A DNA stretch of 64,000 bases from Hellea balneolensis DSM 19091. GTDB taxonomy: Bacteria > Pseudomonadota > Alphaproteobacteria > Caulobacterales > Maricaulaceae. The stretch covers positions 62,001 through 126,000 of the forward strand of contig NZ_AUAC01000008.1 of the NCBI RefSeq assembly GCF_000428525.1. The letters run 5' to 3'. The notes under the pieces are model-generated. The model worked only from the letters and a program-made list of their open reading frames with translations, ran no database searches and was not told the origin of the DNA. Of the stretch, positions 7,555-17,319 are shown piece by piece (positions within the stretch are counted from its first letter, which is position 1; each line of letters begins with the position of its first letter). The translations under genes and the position numbers were made by a program.

Positions 7555-7974
7555 TTACCTCACAAACCGCTGCCCTTTAGGCAAACGGTCACTTAATTCC
7601 CTTGCAAGCGAAACATCCGCTGGCACTAAATTCAATGTTGTCAGCTTATCCGGAAAAACCCATTTTAGAGTTTGTCCTTCACGGGGCCGAGCGAATCCGT
7701 CCCATTGCCGACATAAGAACAAAGGCATGAACAGATCAAAGTCGTCATAAGCATGGGACGCAAAGGAGAAAGGCTGCAAGCAACGTTCACACGGCTCAAT
7801 ACCTAATTCTTCGCGCAACTCCCGCACTATCGTCTGTTCAGGCCGTTCTTCAGCCTCAATTTTCCCTCCGGGAAATTCCCACAAACCCGCGTGAGATTTA
7901 CCTTCGGGCCGCCTGCACATAAGGATGCGCCCATCTGTGTCGATAAGAGCGCAAGCTGCTACATACAGAACCAT
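7555..7974 (-). CDS. mutT: MutT-type Nudix hydrolase (8-oxo-dGTP diphosphatase)
   Basis: A 139-residue Nudix protein. The Nudix box is complete: G, five residues, E, seven residues, REL, R, EE, L, G, I (within residues about 37-60), which binds the catalytic metals. The N-terminal VAACALIDTDGRILMCRRPEGK and the GLWEFPGGK strand are typical of MutT, which removes 8-oxo-dGTP from the nucleotide pool. It lies downstream of argJ, a neighbour pair common in alphaproteobacteria, with a 60-bp gap. The gene for an Flp pilin follows with only two bases between. Confidence 0.92.
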   Translation of the reverse strand: MVLYVAACALIDTDGRILMCRRPEGKSHAGLWEFPGGKIEAEERPEQTIVRELREELGIEPCERCLQPFSFASHAYDDFDLFMPLFLCRQWDGFARPREGQTLKWVFPDKLTTLNLVPADVSLARELSDRLPKGQRFVR

Positions 7975-8034
7975 TTGATGTTATCCTAAGTGTAAGTGTT
8001 TAAATTTTCCGTACGAAACATCGTTAAAAAATGA

Positions 8035-9276
8035 TTAGCTTCGGTAATCCGCATTTATCTCGATATAGCCGTGAGTCAGATCACAGGTGTAAACAGCCGC
8101 TGAGCCTGTACCAAGTCCAAGGTCCACCGTAATGTCAATCTCAGACTGTTTCATATAAGCGGCGCCATCATCTTCTGTGTAACTTTCAGCAATTTGCCCA
8201 TTTTGCGCCAGTAAATGCGGCCCCATCCATATGGACAACTTATCGCGCTCGGCAGGCTCCCCTGCCTTACCAACGGCCATGACAATCCGTCCCCAATTTG
8301 CATCCTCTCCCGCGATGGCTGTTTTCACCAAAGGCGAATTTGCGATGCTCATGCCAATACGTTTCGCGCTGATATCACTGACGGCCCCCTTAACCGCCAC
8401 AGTCACAAACTTAGTGATACCCTCCCCATCTTTTATGACCTGCATCGCTAGGTCAAAAAGAACATCTTTCAGAGCGGCTTTGAAAGCCGAAAGACGCGGA
8501 TCAGATATATCTGTAATTTGCTCATGCGCCGCCGCGCCGCTGGCAAATAGCAGAAGTGTATCTGATGTGGATGTGTCGCTATCTACAGTGATGGCGTTAA
8601 AGGTTGATTGTGTTAGCTCTGACAATAATTCTTGTAAAACAGGCTGCGCTATTTTCGCATCCGTCGCGACGAAGGACAGCATAGTCGCCATATCAGGCGC
8701 AATCATGCCTGAGCCCTTGGCAATTCCATTGATCCGAATTGGACGCCCGTCAATTTCGGTTAGGGCACTTGCGCCTTTGGGATGCGTATCCGTAGTCATG
8801 ATGGCCCGCGCTGCGGCTTCCCAACCATCATTTGTTAAGCCCGCTTGAATATCAGGAAATTTAGCGATTAGTTTTGAGGCTTCCAGCGGCTCTCCAATTA
8901 CGCCCGTAGACGCCAGAAGTACGGCTTCAGACTCACTGCCAAAATGTTTGGCCGCCCCTTGCGCTGTCTCAATCACGGCATCACGGCTCTTCTGACCCCC
9001 AAAAACATTGGCCGTACCTGAATTGACGACGAGAATACGCCGCCCGTTACTATTGCTTTTGAGCGCCTTGCGGGACCAATCAACAGGCGCACCGGGACAT
9101 AGATTTTGCGTAAAAACACCCGCGACTTGTGTGCCTTCTTGCGCTTTGAGCACCCACAAATCAGTACGTCCTTGATATTTGACGCCCGCCTCAGCTGTCG
9201 CCATTTCAAACCCCACTATCGGCGGTAAGCTTGGAAATTTTACGGGCGCGAATGGCGAAATTTTACTGTCAGTCAT
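8035..9276 (-). CDS. argJ: Bifunctional ornithine acetyltransferase / N-acetylglutamate synthase ArgJ
   Basis: ArgJ moves the acetyl group from N-acetylornithine to glutamate and so recycles it in arginine synthesis; many ArgJ proteins also make N-acetylglutamate from acetyl-CoA. The 413-residue precursor cleaves itself before a catalytic threonine, seen here as T198 in GMIAPDMATMLSF. The oxyanion-hole region STGVIGEPL (about 123-131) is also present. The ATG overlaps the stop of the parvulin lipoprotein gene (TAATG), so the two are translationally coupled. Which activity set it has (mono- or bifunctional) cannot be told from sequence alone. Confidence 0.96.
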   Translation of the reverse strand: MTDSKISPFAPVKFPSLPPIVGFEMATAEAGVKYQGRTDLWVLKAQEGTQVAGVFTQNLCPGAPVDWSRKALKSNSNGRRILVVNSGTANVFGGQKSRDAVIETAQGAAKHFGSESEAVLLASTGVIGEPLEASKLIAKFPDIQAGLTNDGWEAAARAIMTTDTHPKGASALTEIDGRPIRINGIAKGSGMIAPDMATMLSFVATDAKIAQPVLQELLSELTQSTFNAITVDSDTSTSDTLLLFASGAAAHEQITDISDPRLSAFKAALKDVLFDLAMQVIKDGEGITKFVTVAVKGAVSDISAKRIGMSIANSPLVKTAIAGEDANWGRIVMAVGKAGEPAERDKLSIWMGPHLLAQNGQIAESYTEDDGAAYMKQSEIDITVDLGLGTGSAAVYTCDLTHGYIEINADYRS

Positions 9277-10187
9277 TACTCGGAGTTTTCCGTTTCTGGT
9301 TGGACGCTTTCAGAGCCTATAACAGCTTGTCCGAACAGAAGCTTAACGTCACCCTCAGCCCGCAATGATTTTAAGATATTTTGGATTTCGTCATAGGTCA
9401 TGAAATTTACAATTTGGCTTCGCATTTCTTCAAAGCTTGGCTCTGGGGCTTTTCGGCGGTTTTGAACCTGCAAAATATGCCAGCCATAATCCGTTTTAAA
9501 GGGCGCGGAAACTTCCCCTTTTGGCGTCGCAAAAGCCACATTAGTAAAGACAGCCTCAAACATATCAGTGGTGAAGTATCCAAGATTTCCACCTTTATCG
9601 CGGCTGCCTTCATCTTCAGACATTTCCCGCGCGAGAGCGGCAAAATCAGCCCCATCCGCCAGTTTTTTCGCGATATCTTGAGCGGTCTCTTCGTCTTTGA
9701 GTAAAATATGACGTGCCTGCACTTCATCACCCCTGTTTCTCAGGCTAGCTTGCTCGTCATACATGCGGCGAATGGTGGTTTCATTGACTGTGTTTTTCAA
9801 ATGGTTTTCAACTAGCACGTTGCCCAAAATACGCTCTCTGGCGGCAGAAAGGCGGCGGCGCGTTTCATCATCCTGATCCAGAGATTGGCGCAAAGCGTCT
9901 AGGGCCAAAAGCCGCTGATCTATCAATTCATCCAACACTTTTTGAAATACTGGCTGTCCTGGCGTCAGTGGGGAGCCTTCCTTTATCAGGCCTTGTGAGG
10001 CTGCTGTACGTTCCACGTCAGACAAATAAATTTTTGTACCGTCTACCTCAGCCACCTCAGTGTCTCCGAGCCGGACAACTCCTTCCCCAAAAGGCGAGCT
10101 ATCAGACATCACAAGCCTGTCTTGGCATCCCGTCAAAGCCATAGCGCTAAAAAGGGATGCGGCGGTGAGTAATTTCAAGTTTTTCAC
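9276..10187 (-). CDS. Parvulin-type peptidyl-prolyl isomerase lipoprotein
   Basis: A 303-residue periplasmic folding factor. The signal peptide ends in a lipobox (AMALTGC), so it is predicted to be lipidated at Cys21. A SurA/PrsA-like helical N-domain covers about 45-150 (KVLDELIDQRLLALDALRQ), and a PpiC rotamase domain covers about 155-255 (VQARHILLKDEETAQDI, GGNLGYFTTDMF, GWHILQVQNRR). It is divergent from secA with about 135 bp between, and is coupled to argJ. It probably helps outer-membrane or periplasmic proteins fold after SecA-driven export. Confidence 0.93.
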   Translation of the reverse strand: MKNLKLLTAASLFSAMALTGCQDRLVMSDSSPFGEGVVRLGDTEVAEVDGTKIYLSDVERTAASQGLIKEGSPLTPGQPVFQKVLDELIDQRLLALDALRQSLDQDDETRRRLSAARERILGNVLVENHLKNTVNETTIRRMYDEQASLRNRGDEVQARHILLKDEETAQDIAKKLADGADFAALAREMSEDEGSRDKGGNLGYFTTDMFEAVFTNVAFATPKGEVSAPFKTDYGWHILQVQNRRKAPEPSFEEMRSQIVNFMTYDEIQNILKSLRAEGDVKLLFGQAVIGSESVQPETENSE

Positions 10188-10321
10188 AGCTGTCCTTACC
10201 CTATTTTGACTGTTTTAGTTTGGGCCATTTCATTGACTTAGAGCATGAGCGTCACTAAGTCACCACAAAGCATATTGTCAGCGGCGCGATGCAGATACGC
10301 GCCTGCCCGTAAGGAGCCCCC

Positions 10322-12994
10322 ATGTTAGGGATAGCCAAGAAGATTTTCGGCACAGAAAATGACCGAAAACTTAAAAAATTACGTCCGCTAGTCGAGAGCA
10401 TTAACGCGCTTGAGCCGCAATTCGAGAAAATGACGGATGATGCGCTAAAACTGAAAACGGACGAATATAAAAAACGCCATCAAGATGGCGAGAGCTTGGA
10501 TGACTTGCTACCCGAAGCCTTTGCTACCGTACGCGAGGCCGCAAAGCGGACATTGGGCCAGCGCCATTACGATGTTCAGCTTATTGGCGGCATCACACTG
10601 CACCGCGGCGAAATTGCTGAAATGCGCACGGGCGAAGGTAAAACACTTGTCTCAACCCTTGCAGCCTATCTGAACGCGCTCACCGGACATGGCGTGCATA
10701 TCGTCACCGTTAATGACTATTTGGCCAGCCGTGATGCGGAATGGATGGGACAGATTTATAATTTCCTCGGCATGAGCGTTGATTGTGTCAATAATTATGA
10801 AGCCTACGGAAATGAGCGCAAGGCTGCTTATAATTGCGATATCACTTACGGGACGAACAATGAATTCGGCTTTGATTATCTACGCGATAATATGAAATAT
10901 TCCGTCGAGGAAATGGCGCAACGCGGTCACGTCTATGCCATAATTGATGAAATCGACTCCATTCTGATCGACGAAGCTCGGACGCCTTTGATCATCTCAG
11001 GCCCGACAGATGACAAGTCAGACTTCTACCGCTCCATTGATCTGATTATACCAAGTATTACTGAAGACGGCTATGAGCTTGACGAAAAAGCGCGTACCGC
11101 TACTTTTAACGAAGCGGGTAATGAGCAGATTGAGAACATTCTTCGTGAACAAGGCTTACTGCAAGGCGAGAGCCTTTATGACATCGAAAATGTCACAATC
11201 GTCCATCACATCAATCAAGCCCTGAAAGCCCACAAGCTCTTTATCCGCGATAAGGACTACATCATCAAAAATGACGAAGTTGTTTTAATCGACGAATTTA
11301 CAGGTCGGATGATGGATGGCCGGCGCCTTTCTGATGGCTTGCACCAAGCGATTGAAGCCAAAGAACGTGTAGATATTAAACCTGAAAACGTTACCCTGGC
11401 CTCTGTTACCTTGCAGAATTATTTCCGTCTCTATGACAAACTGTCGGGTATGACGGGTACAGCCGAAACCGAGGCCAGCGAATTTGCCGAAACTTACGGC
11501 CTTGAAGTTCTCGTAATTCCGACCAACCGTCCAATCCAACGGATTGATAATGATGATGTCATTTACCGAACCGAGGGCGAAAAGTTCAAAGCCATTGTCG
11601 ATGAAATTGAGCGCTGCGCGAAAAATAAGCAGCCTATGCTTGTCGGTACAGTCTCCATTGAAAAATCAGAGAGCCTGTCGCGCTACCTGACTGAACGCGG
11701 CGTTGAACACCGCGTCTTAAATGCGCGTTTCCATGATGAAGAAGCCTCTATCGTCGCCCAAGCCGGCGTGCCCGGCGCTGTCACCATCGCGACCAATATG
11801 GCGGGTCGTGGGACCGACATTCAGCTTGGCGGTAATTTGGACATGCGTCTTGAGCAAGAAATTCCGCAAAGCGCGAGCGAGATAGAGCGCGCAGGTCTCG
11901 AAGATAAAATCAAAGCGGAAATTGCAACGCTGAAAGAAGAAGCTCTTGCCGCAGGCGGGCTTTACGTTCTGGGCACGGAACGCCACGAATCGCGCCGCAT
12001 TGATAATCAGCTTCGCGGACGGACGGGCCGCCAAGGCGATCCGGGGCGGTCTAAATTTTATCTGTCAACCGAAGACGACCTTATGCGTATTTTTGGCGGT
12101 GATCGCCTGAAATCCATGATGGGTAAAATGGGCTGGGAAGAAGGCGAGGAACTGACCAACCGTTTCATGTCCAAAGCTGTAGAGCGCGCACAGGTCCGCG
12201 TTGAAACACGTAATTTCGATATTCGCAAAAATCTGCTCAAATATGATGACGTCATGAATGATCAACGTAAGACCATTTTTGAACAACGCATGGAATTCAT
12301 GACCGATGATGACGTTTCTGACGTTATTGTCGATTTCCGTCATCAGGTCTGCGAAGATTTAATTGAAGAATATATTCCGAAAAAGGCCTATGCCGAGCAA
12401 TGGAACATTGAAGGCCTTACAGAAAAAGCCAAAGAAACTTTGGCGATGGAAATTCCTTTTGCCGATTGGGCCAAGGAAGAAGGTATTGCAGATGAGGAAA
12501 TGCTAGAGCGGCTGAAGAAAGCCACCGATACAGCTTTTGAGCAATTAACCGCAGATATTGACAATAATGAAATGCTCCGTGTTGAAAAACAGCTCTTATT
12601 GCAAGTTATCGACCAAAATTGGCGCGAGCACTTACAGCAACTTGATAATCTTAAATCCGTTATTGGTATGCGCGCTTATGGGCAGCGAGACCCCCTCAAT
12701 GAATATAAATCCGAAGCCTTTACGCTCTTTGATACATTGCTGACGGATCTGCGCGAGGGCGTAACCAAAGCTGTGACCCGGCTGCTAATAAATGTTCAAA
12801 TGCAGCGCCAGCAGGAGCAGGTGATGGCACAACAACGCGCTCAGGCCTCTGCCCGCGCCCCCATGGATATGTTAAGCCAATCTGCACCAGCCCCTGAATT
12901 GTCGGAAGACGATTTTAAAGGTGTCTCGCGTAACAGCCCGTGTCCGTGCGGTTCAGGCGAGAAATTTAAGCATTGTCACGGCAAGGCGGCCTAA
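10322..12994 (+). CDS. secA: Preprotein translocase ATPase SecA
   Basis: SecA drives unfolded preproteins through SecYEG by ATP hydrolysis. The 890-residue length is standard. Walker A is [10 protein letters not shown] at about 102-111, the DEAD-like box is [16 protein letters not shown] near 208, and the second helicase domain has [15 protein letters not shown] and [10 protein letters not shown]. The C-terminal SEC-C zinc motif ([14 protein letters not shown]) for SecB and lipid contact is intact. An AAGGAG site lies 6 bases before the ATG. The gene is divergent from the parvulin lipoprotein gene, an order conserved in related alphaproteobacteria. Confidence 0.99.
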   Translation: MLGIAKKIFGTENDRKLKKLRPLVESINALEPQFEKMTDDALKLKTDEYKKRHQDGESLDDLLPEAFATVREAAKRTLGQRHYDVQLIGGITLHRGEIAEMRTGEGKTLVSTLAAYLNALTGHGVHIVTVNDYLASRDAEWMGQIYNFLGMSVDCVNNYEAYGNERKAAYNCDITYGTNNEFGFDYLRDNMKYSVEEMAQRGHVYAIIDEIDSILIDEARTPLIISGPTDDKSDFYRSIDLIIPSITEDGYELDEKARTATFNEAGNEQIENILREQGLLQGESLYDIENVTIVHHINQALKAHKLFIRDKDYIIKNDEVVLIDEFTGRMMDGRRLSDGLHQAIEAKERVDIKPENVTLASVTLQNYFRLYDKLSGMTGTAETEASEFAETYGLEVLVIPTNRPIQRIDNDDVIYRTEGEKFKAIVDEIERCAKNKQPMLVGTVSIEKSESLSRYLTERGVEHRVLNARFHDEEASIVAQAGVPGAVTIATNMAGRGTDIQLGGNLDMRLEQEIPQSASEIERAGLEDKIKAEIATLKEEALAAGGLYVLGTERHESRRIDNQLRGRTGRQGDPGRSKFYLSTEDDLMRIFGGDRLKSMMGKMGWEEGEELTNRFMSKAVERAQVRVETRNFDIRKNLLKYDDVMNDQRKTIFEQRMEFMTDDDVSDVIVDFRHQVCEDLIEEYIPKKAYAEQWNIEGLTEKAKETLAMEIPFADWAKEEGIADEEMLERLKKATDTAFEQLTADIDNNEMLRVEKQLLLQVIDQNWREHLQQLDNLKSVIGMRAYGQRDPLNEYKSEAFTLFDTLLTDLREGVTKAVTRLLINVQMQRQQEQVMAQQRAQASARAPMDMLSQSAPAPELSEDDFKGVSRNSPCPCGSGEKFKHCHGKAA

Positions 12995-13074
12995 TCCTTT
13001 TGCTAAACCCCCTATCAAGGGAATATTCATTTTTATAGGCTATCGCACGTCTAGTTTAAGACTGGACAAGCTCT

Positions 13075-13773
13075 ATGAAAGCTACTTTGAAAAAAATTAT
13101 CGTAGGGTCACCCGTCGAAATAATGGCCCGTAAGCTTCATGCTGTGGCCAGCGGCTATAGATTTGAAGATTCCTCAACTTACTGGGAAGACCGGTATAAA
13201 AATAAAGGTAATTCCGGCGCGGGGTCCTATGGACGGTTGGCCATTTTCAAAGCAGATATTCTAAACGTCTACGTCGAAGATAATAATATCAGTACTGTCA
13301 TTGAATATGGCAGCGGCGATGGACATCAACTCACTCTCGCAAACTATCCAGAATATTTGGGATTCGATGTCGCGCACACCGCTATTGATATATGCCGTGA
13401 TTTATTTGCAAATAATACAACAAGAACTTTTGCACATTATGACGACTATAACGGAGAGAAAGCAGACCTAACGCTGTCTCTGGATGTGATCTATCACTTG
13501 GTGGAAGATAGCGTTTTTGAGCACTACATGGCACGCCTTTTTGATAGCGCTATAAAGCATGTCATTATTTATTCTTCGAACTCAACAGATAAAGACATGT
13601 TAAAAGGACACGGCTCTGAACATGTTCGCCACAGGTGCTTCACAGACTGGATTTCTCAAAATAGGCCAGATTGGCAGTTGACCCAAGAAATTCCCAATCC
13701 TTACCCCTATTCAAAAGACGATCACGACAATACATCTCTCGCCGACTTTTTCATATTTCGCAAAATACAGTAG
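13075..13773 (+). CDS. Class I SAM-dependent methyltransferase-like protein
   Basis: A 232-residue protein with a Rossmann-type motif I, TVIEYGSGDGHQLTL (about 82-96), an acidic strand end (YLGFDVAHTAI) and a motif-IV-like strand (ADLTLSLDVIYHLVED). The N-terminal FEDSSTYWEDRYKNKGNSGAGSYGRLAIFKA resembles methyltransferases found in polysaccharide and secondary-metabolite clusters. The substrate is unknown. Base composition is visibly more AT-rich than in secA just upstream, and no partner genes flank it, so recent acquisition is possible. No clear ribosome-binding site precedes the ATG. Confidence 0.75.
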   Translation: MKATLKKIIVGSPVEIMARKLHAVASGYRFEDSSTYWEDRYKNKGNSGAGSYGRLAIFKADILNVYVEDNNISTVIEYGSGDGHQLTLANYPEYLGFDVAHTAIDICRDLFANNTTRTFAHYDDYNGEKADLTLSLDVIYHLVEDSVFEHYMARLFDSAIKHVIIYSSNSTDKDMLKGHGSEHVRHRCFTDWISQNRPDWQLTQEIPNPYPYSKDDHDNTSLADFFIFRKIQ

Positions 13774-14013
13774 TTAAAACAACTGATGCAAAAAAGTCAT
13801 ACCCAACAGTTTTGAGGCTTAAACGGCCAAATAAGCCTGTATGCCTCTGACTGCATCATATTTGGGCACAATCGCACAGCTCAGCATCATCTTGCGCTAA
13901 ATCAAGCAAGTTACACTGAAACCCGTCGTAAATTTGTCATCTAATCTCTATCCGAAGGTCACAAATTTTCATGTCCCGCCAGTTCAGGCGGACAAAACAT
14001 AACGGAGATAAAC

Positions 14014-14745
14014 ATGAAAAAGCTTCTTTTGGGTGCAACTTCAATCTTGATTGCAGCCTCAGCCACAATGCCGGCCCAGGCAGGAGACATCAGCGTATCC
14101 ACCTCCATTGATTATGTCACAGATTATGTCTTTCGCGGAGTCAGCCTAGCCGACACAGCCATTCAGCCAGGTGTCGAAGTTTCAGCCGGTGACTTTACAG
14201 TGGGTGCTTGGTTCTCAACAGGTGTCGGTGACACGTCTATTTTTGCAGGCGATGAAGTCGACCTTTATGCGAGCTACAGCCTCCCACTATCCGATAGCCT
14301 TAGCGCAGATGTCGGGATCACATATTACCATTATCCCCAAGGCGGTAGCCTCTTCTCAACGAATGATGGCGGTTCGGGCACATATGAAGTCTTTGCCAGT
14401 CTTGGCTTTGACGCGCCTCTAGCGCCGTCAGTCTCGGCTTATTATGACTTCACGCTCGAAGCCTTCACACTTGAAGGCGGTGTCGGCCATAGTATCGCAA
14501 CGGGCGATAAGACAAGTCTCGATCTTGGCGCAACAGTCGGCCTCGTAGATGGAGACGGATTTTCATATGAGTATGGCTCTGCCTCAGCTTCAGTAGGCTA
14601 TGCCTTTACTGATGCTGTTTCCGCTTATGTCGGAGTGAATTATGCTCTCAGCTCAGAGGATACCTTAGACTATAAAAAGATTATCCAAGGCGGCGGTAAA
14701 GACAATCTTCTTTTCGCAGGCGCAGGCATTGCCGCTGGCTTTTAA
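14014..14745 (+). CDS. TorF family putative outer-membrane porin
   Basis: A 243-residue exported protein. The signal peptide ends in ATMPAQAGD. The start of the mature part, VSTSIDYVTDYVFRGVSLADTAIQPGVEVS, is the signature of the TorF (TIGR02001) beta-barrel family, and the rest alternates amphipathic strands to the end. The last residue is Phe, as expected for outer-membrane barrels. Related genes often sit near ammonium transport genes; none is here. GGAG precedes the ATG by 7 bases, and a strong rho-independent terminator follows. Confidence 0.88.
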   Translation: MKKLLLGATSILIAASATMPAQAGDISVSTSIDYVTDYVFRGVSLADTAIQPGVEVSAGDFTVGAWFSTGVGDTSIFAGDEVDLYASYSLPLSDSLSADVGITYYHYPQGGSLFSTNDGGSGTYEVFASLGFDAPLAPSVSAYYDFTLEAFTLEGGVGHSIATGDKTSLDLGATVGLVDGDGFSYEYGSASASVGYAFTDAVSAYVGVNYALSSEDTLDYKKIIQGGGKDNLLFAGAGIAAGF

Positions 14746-14770
14746 AAAACGCCTTCACAGGGGAGACTTA

Positions 14771-14800
14771 AGGTCCTGCCATTTGGCGGGGCCTTTTTTG
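14771..14800 (+). terminator. Rho-independent terminator after the TorF-like porin gene
   Basis: A nine-base stem, GGTCCTGCC with GGCGGGGCC (one G-T pair), closes an ATTT loop and is followed by six T residues. It lies 25 bp after the porin stop and immediately before the stop of the convergent accA gene. The T run serves the porin side only. Confidence 0.85.
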
Positions 14801-14801
14801 T

Positions 14802-15746
14802 TCATAGGAGTGAGCGGCCAATATCAAGAAATTTATCGCGGCGGCGCTTGATAAGGGTTTTGCTGTCCATCAGCTCTAATTCGGCCAAAGACTTTACAAT
14901 TGCTGCTCCAACAAGCTTTACCGCTTCGGCTTGGGCTCTATGTGCGCCCCCAACTGGCTCTTTAATGATCTTATCAATCACGCCTAATTTTTTCAGGTCC
15001 TGCGCCGTAATTTTCATGGCGGTCGCAGCATCTTTGGCACGTGCGCCATCTCGCCATAAAATAGATGCGCAGCCTTCGGGCGAAATTACGGAATAAATGG
15101 AATGCTCGAGCATCATGACCGCATCGGCTGTGGCAATCGCAACCGCGCCGCCTGAGCCGCCCTCACCCGCGATCACTGAGACAAATGGCACTTTTACGGA
15201 TAAGCCTTTATCAATGCTGCGCGCAATGGCTTCGGCTTGTCCGCGCTCTTCCGCGCCGCGCCCCGGAAAGGCACCAGCTGTGTCAACAAAACTTATGATG
15301 GGAATATTAAACCGCTCGGCCAGTTCCATGAGGCGCACAGCTTTACGGTAGCCCTCAGGTTGGGCCATGCCGAAATTATGCTTTAGCCGTGTTTCCGTAT
15401 CCGTGCCTTTTTCATGGCCCATCACGACAACACTGCGACCCCGAATTTTACCAAGACCGCCCAAAAGCGCATGATCGTCGCCGAACTTACGATCACCTGA
15501 AAGCGGCGTATAATCGGTGATAAGCCCGCTTATATATTCCTTAAAGTGCGGGCGGGCGGGGTGACGCGCGACCTGAGTTTTCTCCCAAGGCCCAATTTTA
15601 GCATAAAGCGTTTTCAGCTTGGTTTTGGACGTCTCGCGCAGTTCTTCAACACCTTTAGCCGCCGCACCGCCTTCTGCGATAAGCGCTTCAATCTTATTAT
15701 CAAGCTCAGCCACAGGCCGTTCAAAATCAAGATAGGTGCGTGCCAT
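14802..15746 (-). CDS. accA: Acetyl-CoA carboxylase carboxyltransferase subunit alpha
   Basis: AccA forms, with AccD, the carboxyltransferase that moves CO2 from biotin to acetyl-CoA to make malonyl-CoA for fatty-acid synthesis. The 314-residue length is normal. It contains FSRP-type [37 protein letters not shown], the oxyanion-hole region [15 protein letters not shown], and [19 protein letters not shown]. All landmark segments are intact. It is convergent with the porin gene. A fairly long gap with small genes separates it from xerD. Confidence 0.98.
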   Translation of the reverse strand: MARTYLDFERPVAELDNKIEALIAEGGAAAKGVEELRETSKTKLKTLYAKIGPWEKTQVARHPARPHFKEYISGLITDYTPLSGDRKFGDDHALLGGLGKIRGRSVVVMGHEKGTDTETRLKHNFGMAQPEGYRKAVRLMELAERFNIPIISFVDTAGAFPGRGAEERGQAEAIARSIDKGLSVKVPFVSVIAGEGGSGGAVAIATADAVMMLEHSIYSVISPEGCASILWRDGARAKDAATAMKITAQDLKKLGVIDKIIKEPVGGAHRAQAEAVKLVGAAIVKSLAELELMDSKTLIKRRRDKFLDIGRSLL

Positions 15747-15874
15747 AAAATATCGTGTCCCGAATTAAGCGCCGCACAATAGCGGGGTTAGTGGGGAGGT
15801 AAAGCGTTTTTAGATAACATAAAATATAATGTTTAATAAAAATGATAATCGAAAAATTGCGTCACTAAGCTAAA

Positions 15875-16060
15875 TTAAAAATCCACCAAATACCTATGGA
15901 CAGGGTATATGAAAAATTTAGCGGTTAGGAAGAAAATAATAAGTCCAATCATATCAGAAACTCCTGACATTTGGATAATCGGGATTGTTATCAAACCACT
16001 AACACCCAATGATATTATTCCAATATACATCCACCTTATTACTAAAAGAAGCCTTTTCAT
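15875..16060 (-). CDS. Small two-helix membrane protein, unknown
   Basis: A 61-residue frame with two hydrophobic segments: residues about 3-28 (LLLVIRWMYIGIISLGVSGL) and 33-52 (SDMIGLIIFFLTAKFFIYPV), with basic residues at the N-terminus. A GGGGAA-like stretch lies just before the ATG. It is a plausible small inner-membrane protein in an AT-rich stretch between accA and xerD. No family was recognised, and coding status rests on composition alone. Confidence 0.5.
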   Translation of the reverse strand: MKRLLLVIRWMYIGIISLGVSGLITIPIIQMSGVSDMIGLIIFFLTAKFFIYPVHRYLVDF

Positions 16061-16126
16061 TTTATATTCCCCTTTCAGATCAACTCAAATGAAATAAAAT
16101 CTAATTAGGTCTCTAGTAGTTAAGGC

Positions 16127-16402
16127 TTAAAGCACCCACGTCTTCTCGCTTACCTCATGACCGTACCTTTGCACAAAAAGCCGTTTAATACGTCTTTGCC
16201 ATTGATGCTCGTCTTCGAGTTTCATGCCTTCAGCGAGGATAACCGTATCTGTGAACACTTTTGAGGTCAGGGGCTTCTTTTTATCTTTGAGTAAATCCGC
16301 GCCTTTGACGCCTGCGCAGAAATCCCATTTTTCGCAAAGCTCTTCGAGGAAGAGATTTAAATCCTCAGCGAGGTCGGGATGGTGGAGAGTCTTTTTAGGC
16401 AT
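16127..16402 (-). CDS. Conserved-looking 91-aa hypothetical protein downstream of xerD
   Basis: The protein begins MPKKTLHHPDLAEDLNLFLEE and ends YGHEVSEKTWVL. It is hydrophilic and mostly helical, with two Cys residues (CEKWDFC) near residue 25. It starts five bases after the xerD stop in the same direction, so it is probably co-transcribed with xerD. No family could be assigned. A role tied to XerD is guesswork from position only. Confidence 0.65.
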   Translation of the reverse strand: MPKKTLHHPDLAEDLNLFLEELCEKWDFCAGVKGADLLKDKKKPLTSKVFTDTVILAEGMKLEDEHQWQRRIKRLFVQRYGHEVSEKTWVL

Positions 16403-16407
16403 ATTCT

Positions 16408-17319
16408 CTAGCTCGCAAGCGGGTGTTTGGTTTCGACAAGTTCCCGAATACGCTCATCGAGCACATGTGTATAGATTTGCGTGGTCGAAATATCAGCATG
16501 GCCGAGCAAAGTCTGGACGGAGCGCAAGTCAGCGCCGTTTGATAATAAATGCGTGGCGAAGGCGTGACGCAAAACATGGGGCGATATTTTCGCCGGATTC
16601 AGCCCCGCCTCGCGTGCGAGGTCTTTGAGAAGTTGCGCGAAACGCTCCCTCGTCAGATGGCCTAGCTTCGACCCGCTGGGGAAGAGGAATGTCTTGGCGC
16701 GATCTTTGGCAAGTTCGTTTTTCGGCAAGGTTGTGCGCCGAATGTCGAGCCAGGCGCTAATCGCCCGATGCGCTGCGCCTGTCAGCGGCACTAACCGCTC
16801 TCGCCCGCCTTTGCCTTTAATCATGAGGCAATTATCGCGGCGATTCGTGGCGGTTACTTTCAAAGTCACCAATTCGCTGACCCGCAAGCCGCCCGCATAA
16901 AGAATTTCGAGCAAGCATAACATCCGTATGCCTTTCCCGCTCACATTTTTTTCAGCCGTTTCAAACAATGCATTCACATCCGCTTCGCTCATGATCTTCG
17001 GCAAAGGTCGCCCTTGTTTCGGGCCGCGCAGACTATGCGCCGGATTATCCTCACGCAGCCCTTCGACTTGCAGAAACAAGCAAAACTGTTTCATGGCCGA
17101 GAGCTTTCGCGCCGCTGTTGAGGGCGCAAGGCCTTTAGCAGCCCAGGCCGCCAAAACGGATTCCAATGCGCCCGTTCCGGCAGATAATAAGTCCTTTTTT
17201 CCAAGACTTTTTCCCCAATCCGTCAGGTCTCGCCGATAAGCGGATAGCGTATTCTCTGACGCGCCGCGCTCAGCGCTCATCATCTCCAAAAAAGCCTCTA
17301 TCAAGCGGGCATTGCTCAT
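16408..17319 (-). CDS. xerD: Site-specific tyrosine recombinase XerD
   Basis: XerD acts with XerC at dif to resolve chromosome dimers at the division septum. The 303-residue protein has an N-terminal SAM-like core-binding domain (about 5-88) and a C-terminal catalytic domain. All catalytic residues are visible: R146 (AGGLRVSEL), K170 (IKGKGGRER), H248 and R251 (HVLRHAFATHL), H274 (LLGHADIST) and the nucleophile Y283 (TQIYTHV). Divergence from aroK, with a secreted-protein gene between, matches the order in related alphaproteobacteria. The start overlaps the preceding gene by 4 bases. Confidence 0.95.
   Translation of the reverse strand: MSNARLIEAFLEMMSAERGASENTLSAYRRDLTDWGKSLGKKDLLSAGTGALESVLAAWAAKGLAPSTAARKLSAMKQFCLFLQVEGLREDNPAHSLRGPKQGRPLPKIMSEADVNALFETAEKNVSGKGIRMLCLLEILYAGGLRVSELVTLKVTATNRRDNCLMIKGKGGRERLVPLTGAAHRAISAWLDIRRTTLPKNELAKDRAKTFLFPSGSKLGHLTRERFAQLLKDLAREAGLNPAKISPHVLRHAFATHLLSNGADLRSVQTLLGHADISTTQIYTHVLDERIRELVETKHPLAS

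Noticed and set aside
8231-8848. 205-codon forward reading frame
   Set aside because: It is antisense to argJ throughout, lacks a ribosome-binding site and has low-complexity Ala/Ser-rich sequence. A shadow frame.
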